The translations under genes were made by a program, and so were the position numbers. A stretch of DNA of 17,587 bases from NCBI GenBank assembly GCA_030641085.1, contig DAOWIC010000057.1:1-17587 (forward strand). The letters run 5' to 3'. This document shows, in pieces, positions 1-7,706 of the stretch. This DNA comes from Calditrichota bacterium. Lineage in GTDB: Bacteria; Zixibacteria; MSB-5A5; GN15; FEB-12. Within the stretch, counting starts at the first letter, position 1, and each line of letters begins with the position of its first letter. The notes beneath the pieces are model-generated. The model was not told the DNA's origin. It saw only the letters and a program-made list of their open reading frames with translations, and made no database searches.

Positions 1-3000
1 ATCGGCGAGCTTAACAATGAGCCTTATACATTCATGGGTTTTGGTCTCCAGCCGCTTGCATTTCGGATGGAAGCGTTCAGTTTCGACTGGTTCAATTTCG
101 ACGGCGGCGCGCTGGGTGAGTGGGGCTTTGCCTTCGACTTCGATCTGAGTTTTCCGGAATTCCCGGACTGGGTCCCACCGCAGTTGAGAAATCCGCAGGT
201 CACAATTCTTAACGCGGGTTACCAGAACGGTCATGTCACCGGTTCTATTGAAACAAAGCAGTTCGATGGCGAGGGACTGCTGCTGCCGCTGGGCAACGAA
301 CTGAATTTCTTCGTTCGTGAAATCGGCGGCGATCTGGCGGTGGTGAATGATGCTCAGAATTTCAACGTTACCTTCGCGGGCGCGGTCCAGATGCCGCCCG
401 CGTTGCGGTGCGAGGGAGAGGATGGCGTCAGCGATGTCATCGAGACGGCCTTTACCGTGGACGGTCGCGGTCGCTTAAGCGGTACGCTGAACAACTTCAT
501 TCCCGCCTGCCCGCTCAATATCGGTATCGGCCGACTGGCAATCAGTACCTCCACGGTCACGCTCGCGATAACCGATGACACTCAAAGCGCCGTGATGGAT
601 TTGGCCGGGTCGCTGCGTCTACCGGGCGTGGCCGAGGGCGACACGATCAGTGCCGAAGGACAGGTGAGCTTTGATTTGATCAACGCCCGGATTCTCGACG
701 GTCAGATCGCTATCACCGATCCGTTTAAGTGGCAGGTGCCGCAGGATGATCCGGTGCTGGTGTTTAACATCAACACGGCGGTGCTGAACTCTCAAGGCTT
801 GCTGATCGACGGTTCCAACAGCCTGAATCTAACCGAGGGCGCCTCGGTCGGGGTAACGTTTAATAATCTGCTGGTCGATATCGGCGACTTCAGTGTCGTG
901 TCCGGTAGCGCAACCTTCAGCAGTCAGTTCGCCCTGAAGTTCGTGACCGAGATGGGTGGTCTCAGTTGGAGCGCCGTTGACATCGGCGCTGCCATCGCAG
1001 AAGAGACCGGCGTCCGGCTGACCCTGCCGGAAAATATCTCGCTCAGTTCCGGCGGTCTGGCGATGAGCGGCGAAACCAATGTCTTTATCCGTTTCGGCGG
1101 CGAGGATTACGCCGACATTCGCTGTGTTTTCTCCGATGATTTCAGTATCGACTTCTCGCCTTTCGGCGTGGAAGCCGGTGTGGCCGAATTTTATTTGAAC
1201 GAATCAATGGTGGCGACGCTTGACCGCGACGGTTTCCATCCAGGCGATTTATTCGGCATCATCCCACTGCCGGAGCGTTTGCCGCTGCCAGATGAAGAGA
1301 TCGCCTACCTTCAACTGAAGGAGGGCGACCAGGTACTGGTCCAGACCGAGGCGGTGGCCAACGGCCTGCGCATCTCCACCCGTGAGGGCGAAACCGTCAA
1401 GCTGGTTGTGCCCGCCCTTGGCAACGAGGGTGAAGAGCCACCGCAATTTGATATCGCCTTCGGTATCACGGTAAACGGCGCAACATTCGAGTTGGTCGAT
1501 GGGACTATCAGCGTTTCACCCTCGGAAGGCTCCGACCGACTGCTGTCGCTGACCAACCTTGGCATTCCGCTTGACCTGACACTGCTGGAGTATGCGCGCG
1601 TTAACGGTTCTCCGGCGCTGATCGCCAGCGCGCGGATAGCTCTGCCCGAGGCGCTGGGCAATGTCGATATCAGTCTCGACTCACTGGTTATCTCGGCCGG
1701 AGGTGTCTCCGGTACGGTAAGCACCGGTGAATACACTCAAATATTCCAGCCGCTCGACGAATATCTGGTGGACACCGATCTAAGCGACGCCTTCAATTTC
1801 AAGGTCGGCGGCGTGGTTGGTACTTTCGGTACCGGTTCGGATTCGGTCTGTTTCTCGGGCGATATTCAGACTTCGCTGTTCAGTTCCGACGACCAGCCAG
1901 CGTCGATTCATTATGTCGCCAAGTGGGAAGGCAATCAGTTCGAGTTTTATTTTGATGCTAACGCCGGATTATCGCTGCCACTGGCGATTGCGACATTTAC
2001 GCCTCAGACAATCGGCGAACATCCCGCATTCGGCATGAGCATATCCGCCGACGAGTTTGCGCTTACATTGAGCGGCGTTCTGCAATTCCCGGAGGAGACC
2101 TTCGGCGACGGCATGGCGATATCAATCGCCGGGCTAAGCATCTCCACAGTCCACGGTGTGACCGTGCCGGAAGTCAGCGTCCAGGGCGATGCCCTGCAAC
2201 AGTTTGAGCTTTTCGGGTCCGATTTTGCGCTGAAGGATATCGAGGGTCACCCGGCCATGGCGTTCGCCTACGAGGACCGGGTTTTCTATCTCTCGCTCAG
2301 CGGCGAAATAAACTTCTTCGATAATGTCAGCACCTTCTGGGGCTTCAAGGTCGGTACCGATGGTTCCTTTGATCTCGGCGGCGTTGACTTTATCAACAAT
2401 CCGCAAGGGTTATATCTCGTTGACGAATACCTGGCCCTGACTCGACTCGGAATTGAGTCCTCCAGCCTGCTCGTTTCCGGATTCGCCCGATTCCCTGAGC
2501 CGTGCGATACCGCACGGCAGGTGTTTAACGTTCAAATCAATCCGGACGGCAGTATTGAAGGTGATGCCAAGTTCCTGTTCATCAACGACGTCGAGCCGGG
2601 CCTCAACAACGACGAAACCGAACTGCCGCTGTGGGTGGCGACTTTCGATCCGACCTACGCCGCGCTCGGTATCGAATTCGGCAATCGCAATGCGATAACG
2701 CTGGAGATGATCGCAGATATTTACTTCATGAGCGACGAGGACAAGTGGGTTCGCCTGGGGCAGCGCTCCGGAGGTCAGGTAGTTGCGCCCGGATTGGTGA
2801 TAACGTATGACGGTGATTTCTCGCTGGATTGGGGTCCCGTGCAGGTGCCGCCCGATCTGTTTGACGCCGATTGGGAATCGCTCAAGCTCGACTTTACCGA
2901 GATCACCATGTTTGATGACGCCGACGAAGATTTTTCCATGACGCTCTCGGGCAGCCTGAATATCAATCTCGGCAGTTGCGGCGGCGGCGTGGCGTTTTCG

Positions 3001-6000
3001 AACTGGCACCTGACCGCCAGCGGCGGTATTGAAGATATTTCGATTGACGAAGGATATATTACGATAACCGACATTGTGACCGTCACGGTCGGCAATATTG
3101 GCTTCAGTTCCTCGCCGACAACACTCGAGGTCTCCGGCGGCGCCAGTTGCGAGGAACAGTCCGGCGAGACAGCCGAGGAGGCGACCGTCAACCAGGTCGA
3201 GGTGGAAAGCTATTTTGCTTTCGGTGCGTCGATTGATATCTCAGGTGTCGGCGGTGGTGGTATCGATCAGTTCCTCACTTATGTGGCTTCGGCCGACCAC
3301 TCGACTCATGTAATCATCGAAAATGCATGGGTCTCGATTGTCGATGTGGTCGAATTCCATCTCGACATGAGCTACGAACAGAGCGACGCCGGATTCGCGC
3401 TCCTTATGGGCGGTACCGGCGAATTGATGGGCGGCGCCTACGGCTTTGCGGTCGTGGGGAAAATCGCGCACCTGAACGGCGAAACCAGTTTCGGCCTGTT
3501 TGTGGCGGCCGATGTCAGTATCACGATACCACCCTGTCTGGTGTTGACCTCCGTGGGGGGCGGTTTCTTCTATAATCCAACGGTGTGTGATATCGAGCTT
3601 GTACGCAGTGTCGCCGGATTCGGCGGCCTTGATGAACACTCGAACGATTTAATCCAGCGACCCGACCCGGGCAGCTTCGCCATCCTGCTATACGGCGAGG
3701 TGACGATAATCAACGAGTACCTGATTTCGGGCAAGGTACTGGTGACGATCACCGAGGGCTTCTTCCGGGTGGATGGCCGGGTGGTCGTTCTTGGACAGGA
3801 CGGCCGGCTTGAAGGGACGATGTATCTCGAGGTCGGTTTCACGAGCGTCTATGCCCAGGGTGGAATATGGATTGAAATCGAAGTCGGCGATTTCCTCACC
3901 GGGAATGCGTCGATGGACTTCTTTATCGTTGAAGACCCCAATGGATCTACCGCCTGGGCCATCAACGGTCATATCGACGTAAAAGTCCTGATGGTTCTCG
4001 ATGCTACCGCTGATCTCTTTATTGGCAACCCGGGCTTCATGATCTCCATGTCTATGACCACCGGCATGGATTTGTGGATTCTGTCCATTGAATACGGCTT
4101 TGAGGCGATGGCATGGTACAAGGTCGGCATTTCATGGGGGTTGTACGCCAAGGTCTGGGTTTCGGCTGAAGCGCTTTGGGGACTGGTCTCGGCGTCCGGA
4201 TCCCTTGAAGCGGCCCTGATAGGTGCCGATCCGAACTGGTATGTCTTCGGCGTGGCGTCCCTCAAGGGCTGCGTGCTCGGTGTATGCAAGTCGGTCGGGG
4301 TTTGGTGTAAAGTATCCAATACCGGGATAGATGGCGGCAAGGGGCGACCGTCGGAGATGGACGACTTGATTGAGGAGGCCCGCGGCACCGCGGACGAGAT
4401 GGAGGAGGAGGTCGCCGAAGCGCAACAGGCGATACAGGATGCGCTGGCGGCTGCCTTCGATATTTCGGCTCAGGAGTTGATAGACGCCTTCGGTAGACTA
4501 TACACGTTCGGGCAATTGACCCGGCATGACGAATGGTGGATTCAGCTACTGGCTCTGATGTACCTTACCGATCTCGATCTGCTGCAAACAGAGTTGGCCT
4601 ACAGCGCGGTGGCGGGTTATCCACCCTGCTTCGACTGTCCCGAAGAGCATGTGTGGATGATGGAGCACGCGGCATATCTGGCCGAGGCAGCCCAGCTTTC
4701 ATACGTCTACAACAATATCATGCTGGCGCCGGACGCGCCATCGGTGAATGATCGCAACGCCATCCTCGGTTACCGGGACATGGTTGACGAATTGATATTA
4801 AGCTCCAACACGGATCGCAACCAGATTGCTGCTCGCCTGAGTGAGATATCGTCCAACTTGGTCGCTCTGCCTGGTCTGCAGGCAGTGCTCGCAGGGAACC
4901 CGATCACATCATACAGCCTCGATCTGAGTATGGAAGAATCGACCGACGCCGATGGCGTGTCGCACATGACGGCCAACACCATACCGGACTTCGATGTCGA
5001 TGAAAATATGGTCGAGCAGAACCGGGACATCCTTATCGCTGCCGAGGAGAATTTTGCTGAGGCCGAAGATCAGGTGGTCGAGCGTATCGGGCAGCTTGAA
5101 GCGGCCATTGCCTCAATCGACGGCGCGCTGGGCGGTTCACCCGACGACAAGAGCTACGCCCAGGTAGGCGCCGATTATGTCAACCTCATGAACGCTGTCG
5201 ATAATTTCTATCTTGACCACACCACCTACTTCAAGGATGAAATGCTCTGGGCGCATAACAAGCACACCGATATGATCATCCGCGAGGCGAACATTGCCGA
5301 TGTATTAGCAGCCAAGACGAACCGCCTCAATTCGAGTGAACTGTTCGAGCTCACCCGGTGGCGCATGGATATGATCCTCAGGCTCAGCCAAGCCCCCGAT
5401 CGCGAGGAACGTCTGGCAAATATCGAGGCAACCTGGCACACCGGAGCCTTCACCGACAGCACGCGCAAAGCGATGTGCACCCAGAAGGGAATCGAGTTGT
5501 GGGTCGATATGCCGATCCAGGGATTGTACCATATCGGTACCGAGGCCTGGTACACATTCGGTGACCATGACCCGAGGCACGCGCGGAACGATCTGAACAA
5601 TATCGGTGAGGCGCAATGGACTTTCACCGAGACGATCGACGACTTCTACGAAGCCAAAGTGATTCTGACCGAAAACCTGTATGACATTCTGGCCTCCTAT
5701 CGAAACTGGAAGGAGGAGCAGCCAGACAGCATTCAGCAGCGACCGATGACCCTGGCTGAGATTAACGCGAGAATGGCCGTCCTGTCCAGTGAGTTGGCCG
5801 TGCCGACCGTTAACTCGGTCAACGCCGCCACCGCCGACTGGGCGTACTATAACCGGGCCAACTTTAACTGGTCAGCTTCGCATCCGCGCGGCATTTCGGA
5901 ATACGCACTTCACTATCAGGCGCAGGACCTCGACGATCTCCCGGATAAGAGTTACCAGACTGTGGGCCTGACCACATCGATGCTGCGGCATTTCTTCCCG

Positions 6001-7698
6001 CGGATAGATGATCCGAGTGGAGGCGTCAACGACTACACGCTCCATCTGAGGGCCAGAGGAGGCGCCGGGTACACTAATTTCCGGCAGGTCAATTTCAGCG
6101 CCAACTTCTCCGGTGTCGAGTTGCCCGACCTGCAGCAGGCCGACGGTTCCTCGTCGTCGTACAGCATGACCGGAGATCAAACACCGCCTGCCGCTCCGGC
6201 GGTAATGTTTCCGGAGTATCTGTACCGTCAGGAGCGCATTAACCTGCCGGGTATGATCATCATCGAGAATCATTTCTATTCACATGATCTGTCGCAAATC
6301 TATGTCGAGTGGTCGTCATACGATCCCGAATCGGGCGTTGACCGCTACCAGTATTCGGTCGGCACTTCGCCGGGCAACACTTCCGTCCTGGCCTGGACCA
6401 GTGCCGGCGGCCGGACCAGCGCGGCCATCTACGATCTGAACCTGCAGCATGGCGCCACCTACTATGTAAACGTTCGGGCACGCAACGGCGCGCTGCTGTG
6501 GTCCAACGGAACGAGCAGTCCGCTGCACATCGACACGACCCCGCCGACCCGACCGGGGATACCGATATACGCGGGCATGGACATAGCGGATATCGCCGGT
6601 CTCACCGAGGCGGTGTTATGGGATGTGCCGGTAAATCCGCCGGTACCACTGCCGCCGGAGCTGCAGCCCGGGTATGATTTCGGTATCTGGCAACCGGAGA
6701 TGATATCATACATGCCGGGCGAGCCGCCGACCATTTCGGTTGTATGGGCTGCTTCCAGCGATCCCGAGTCGGAGATCTACAGCTATATGTATCGGGCGGT
6801 ATCAGCATCCGATCCGTCCATTCGCTCCGAGGACTGGACACTGGTAGGTGACGCGCTCGCCATAGACGCCGCCGATGATATATTGAATTACACCGATTCA
6901 TTCTACATAGATGTGATTGCCACCAACTGCGCGGGACTCGAGAGTGAGGTGTTACGACGCGGGCCGACCACACCGACCGATCCCAGCCAGCCAACTCAGC
7001 CGCAAGTTGCATTCGCCTACGGCATCCCGGCCGGGACCGACTATCTTATCTTCATCGAGCGGTCGCGTGACAACGAAACCGGTCTTGCCGGTTATCAGGT
7101 TGCGATCGGCACCAGCCCGGGCGGCACTGACATAGTCGGCTGGGGCGATGGTATAACCTTCGATAATACCCAGATCGGACCGGCCGAATCGTGGCAGCTA
7201 CCCGGCTACAGCATGTCGCCCGGCGAGTATTATGTCACCGTCAGGGCCGTAAACGGTGTCGGCATGACCAGTGGCGTCAGTTGTACCGGTCCCTGGATCC
7301 GCGACATCTCGCCGCCCGTTACTCCGGTTGTGACGCCGTCGGTGCAGACGATCAACTTGCTACCGATGCTGGTACTTAATTTCTCCAATATCTCGGATCC
7401 GGAGTCGGGCATTTCCGATGTCGAGTTCGCCGTCGGCACCACCAGTGGAGCCATTGATCTTCGCGCGGCGCTGATCAGTTCCTTCTCCGCCGTCAAGGGC
7501 GGTACGGTCGACCTGAACCCGACCGGCAGTTGCACTGATATCATCGGCTGGACCAGTGTCGTCGAAGAGACTGAGCGCCGGATCAACCTGATAAGATCGC
7601 CCATGACCAGCGGCAATACCTATTACATCGGCGTGCGCGCCACCAATGGTATCGGCATGGTTTCACAGCAATTCTGGACAAGTATCTATATACCGTAG
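1..7698 (+). CDS. Giant beta-rich / helical / FN3-like surface or secreted protein, 5' end missing
   Basis: The frame is open from base 1, so the ATG at 34 is internal and the gene begins outside the window; 2565 codons are visible. Three regions can be seen, numbering from base 1. Residues 1 to about 1445 are almost wholly short beta strands rich in Gly, Ser, Asp and aromatics, with degenerate repeats built on L-S-G-x-L-x-F and D-G-S. Residues about 1450-1935 are mainly helical, starting with an acidic coiled coil (DEMEEEVAEAQQAIQDAL). Residues about 1935-2565 are FN3-like modules carrying D-P-E-S-G, G-T-S-P-G and Y-Y-x-x-V-R-A-x-N-G. No catalytic motif, transmembrane helix, LPxTG signal or recognisable type IX C-terminal domain was found; the chain ends S-I-Y-I-P. 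Its stop codon sits inside the ribosome binding site of the next gene, so it is first or early in a four-gene operon. Extracellular or cell-surface location is inferred from composition and neighbours; the signal peptide would lie off the left edge. Function unknown; an adhesin, filament or scaffold is possible. Confidence 0.9.
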   Translation: MGELNNEPYTFMGFGLQPLAFRMEAFSFDWFNFDGGALGEWGFAFDFDLSFPEFPDWVPPQLRNPQVTILNAGYQNGHVTGSIETKQFDGEGLLLPLGNELNFFVREIGGDLAVVNDAQNFNVTFAGAVQMPPALRCEGEDGVSDVIETAFTVDGRGRLSGTLNNFIPACPLNIGIGRLAISTSTVTLAITDDTQSAVMDLAGSLRLPGVAEGDTISAEGQVSFDLINARILDGQIAITDPFKWQVPQDDPVLVFNINTAVLNSQGLLIDGSNSLNLTEGASVGVTFNNLLVDIGDFSVVSGSATFSSQFALKFVTEMGGLSWSAVDIGAAIAEETGVRLTLPENISLSSGGLAMSGETNVFIRFGGEDYADIRCVFSDDFSIDFSPFGVEAGVAEFYLNESMVATLDRDGFHPGDLFGIIPLPERLPLPDEEIAYLQLKEGDQVLVQTEAVANGLRISTREGETVKLVVPALGNEGEEPPQFDIAFGITVNGATFELVDGTISVSPSEGSDRLLSLTNLGIPLDLTLLEYARVNGSPALIASARIALPEALGNVDISLDSLVISAGGVSGTVSTGEYTQIFQPLDEYLVDTDLSDAFNFKVGGVVGTFGTGSDSVCFSGDIQTSLFSSDDQPASIHYVAKWEGNQFEFYFDANAGLSLPLAIATFTPQTIGEHPAFGMSISADEFALTLSGVLQFPEETFGDGMAISIAGLSISTVHGVTVPEVSVQGDALQQFELFGSDFALKDIEGHPAMAFAYEDRVFYLSLSGEINFFDNVSTFWGFKVGTDGSFDLGGVDFINNPQGLYLVDEYLALTRLGIESSSLLVSGFARFPEPCDTARQVFNVQINPDGSIEGDAKFLFINDVEPGLNNDETELPLWVATFDPTYAALGIEFGNRNAITLEMIADIYFMSDEDKWVRLGQRSGGQVVAPGLVITYDGDFSLDWGPVQVPPDLFDADWESLKLDFTEITMFDDADEDFSMTLSGSLNINLGSCGGGVAFSNWHLTASGGIEDISIDEGYITITDIVTVTVGNIGFSSSPTTLEVSGGASCEEQSGETAEEATVNQVEVESYFAFGASIDISGVGGGGIDQFLTYVASADHSTHVIIENAWVSIVDVVEFHLDMSYEQSDAGFALLMGGTGELMGGAYGFAVVGKIAHLNGETSFGLFVAADVSITIPPCLVLTSVGGGFFYNPTVCDIELVRSVAGFGGLDEHSNDLIQRPDPGSFAILLYGEVTIINEYLISGKVLVTITEGFFRVDGRVVVLGQDGRLEGTMYLEVGFTSVYAQGGIWIEIEVGDFLTGNASMDFFIVEDPNGSTAWAINGHIDVKVLMVLDATADLFIGNPGFMISMSMTTGMDLWILSIEYGFEAMAWYKVGISWGLYAKVWVSAEALWGLVSASGSLEAALIGADPNWYVFGVASLKGCVLGVCKSVGVWCKVSNTGIDGGKGRPSEMDDLIEEARGTADEMEEEVAEAQQAIQDALAAAFDISAQELIDAFGRLYTFGQLTRHDEWWIQLLALMYLTDLDLLQTELAYSAVAGYPPCFDCPEEHVWMMEHAAYLAEAAQLSYVYNNIMLAPDAPSVNDRNAILGYRDMVDELILSSNTDRNQIAARLSEISSNLVALPGLQAVLAGNPITSYSLDLSMEESTDADGVSHMTANTIPDFDVDENMVEQNRDILIAAEENFAEAEDQVVERIGQLEAAIASIDGALGGSPDDKSYAQVGADYVNLMNAVDNFYLDHTTYFKDEMLWAHNKHTDMIIREANIADVLAAKTNRLNSSELFELTRWRMDMILRLSQAPDREERLANIEATWHTGAFTDSTRKAMCTQKGIELWVDMPIQGLYHIGTEAWYTFGDHDPRHARNDLNNIGEAQWTFTETIDDFYEAKVILTENLYDILASYRNWKEEQPDSIQQRPMTLAEINARMAVLSSELAVPTVNSVNAATADWAYYNRANFNWSASHPRGISEYALHYQAQDLDDLPDKSYQTVGLTTSMLRHFFPRIDDPSGGVNDYTLHLRARGGAGYTNFRQVNFSANFSGVELPDLQQADGSSSSYSMTGDQTPPAAPAVMFPEYLYRQERINLPGMIIIENHFYSHDLSQIYVEWSSYDPESGVDRYQYSVGTSPGNTSVLAWTSAGGRTSAAIYDLNLQHGATYYVNVRARNGALLWSNGTSSPLHIDTTPPTRPGIPIYAGMDIADIAGLTEAVLWDVPVNPPVPLPPELQPGYDFGIWQPEMISYMPGEPPTISVVWAASSDPESEIYSYMYRAVSASDPSIRSEDWTLVGDALAIDAADDILNYTDSFYIDVIATNCAGLESEVLRRGPTTPTDPSQPTQPQVAFAYGIPAGTDYLIFIERSRDNETGLAGYQVAIGTSPGGTDIVGWGDGITFDNTQIGPAESWQLPGYSMSPGEYYVTVRAVNGVGMTSGVSCTGPWIRDISPPVTPVVTPSVQTINLLPMLVLNFSNISDPESGISDVEFAVGTTSGAIDLRAALISSFSAVKGGTVDLNPTGSCTDIIGWTSVVEETERRINLIRSPMTSGNTYYIGVRATNGIGMVSQQFWTSIYIP
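1561..2730 (+). repeat. Degenerate beta-strand repeats inside the giant protein
   Basis: These are protein-level repeats and are not obvious as DNA repeats. Related segments lie at about 1561-1690, 1969-2095, 2203-2319 and 2620-2730. Shared features are an entry like L-P-L-x-x-A-T-F, then H-P-A-(F/M) or S-P-A, then about ten residues and L-x-L-S-G-x-L-x-F. G-E-HPAFG (His codon at 2020) aligns with E-G-HPAMA (His codon at 2248). Between copies a second element recurs: F-K-V-x-x-DGSFDLGG near 2343-2380 and F-N-V-x-x-x-DGSIEGD near 2524-2565. The copies are strongly diverged, which suggests old tandem duplication of a structural unit in an elongated beta fold. Confidence 0.5.
4350..5800 (+). other. 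Helical / coiled-coil segment of the giant protein
   Basis: About 485 residues between the beta region and the FN3-like modules read as alpha helix. They include an acidic heptad-like coiled coil at about 4366-4460, a second helical stretch at about 5010-5130 (AEENFAEAEDQVVERIGQLE) and Trp/His-rich helices at about 5220-5720. A C-x2-C-x3-H pattern (PPCFDCPEEH) is encoded at about 4621-4650. The mixture is unusual for a secreted beta-repeat protein and could be a spacer, an oligomerisation region or a docking domain. No known family was recognised. Confidence 0.55.
5800..7698 (+). repeat. FN3-like modules at the C-terminus of the giant protein
   Basis: Roughly five beta-sandwich modules are suggested. 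D-P-E-S-G or a variant is encoded at 6322-6336, 6760-6774 (DPESE), 7069-7083 (DNETG) and 7396-7410, spaced 146, 103 and 109 residues apart. Each is followed by a Y-x-Y/F-A-V-G-T strand and later by Y-Y-(V/I)-x-V-R-A-x-N-G; the 6760 copy lacks the GTSPG element. Linkers contain T-P-P or S-P-P. An earlier module at about 5800-6150 is more diverged. Such modules are typical extracellular spacers or binding domains. Confidence 0.65.
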
Positions 7699-7701
7699 GA
7701 G
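7697..7701 (+). promoter_or_regulatory. Ribosome binding site overlapping the stop of the giant gene
   Basis: AGGAG spans the end of the TAG stop (7696-7698) and lies five bases before the ATG at 7707. It favours that ATG over the in-frame GTG at 7701, which overlaps the site itself. The arrangement implies translational coupling of the FN3 protein to the giant gene. Confidence 0.75.
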
Positions 7702-7706
7702 TGTCT

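Noticed and set aside
34..36. ATG at 34 as the start of the giant gene
   Set aside because: The same frame is open back to base 1, no signal peptide follows, and there is no convincing ribosome binding site; the gene is cut by the window edge.
2410..3009. 199-codon open frame on the minus strand inside the giant gene
   Set aside because: It shows no domain or ribosome binding site and is wholly contained within the coherent beta-rich reading frame.
7300..7698. Type IX secretion C-terminal sorting domain on the giant protein
   Set aside because: The end is an FN3-like module with Y-Y-I-G-V-R-A-T-N-G and finishes S-I-Y-I-P; the usual Lys/Gly-rich sorting motifs are not visible.
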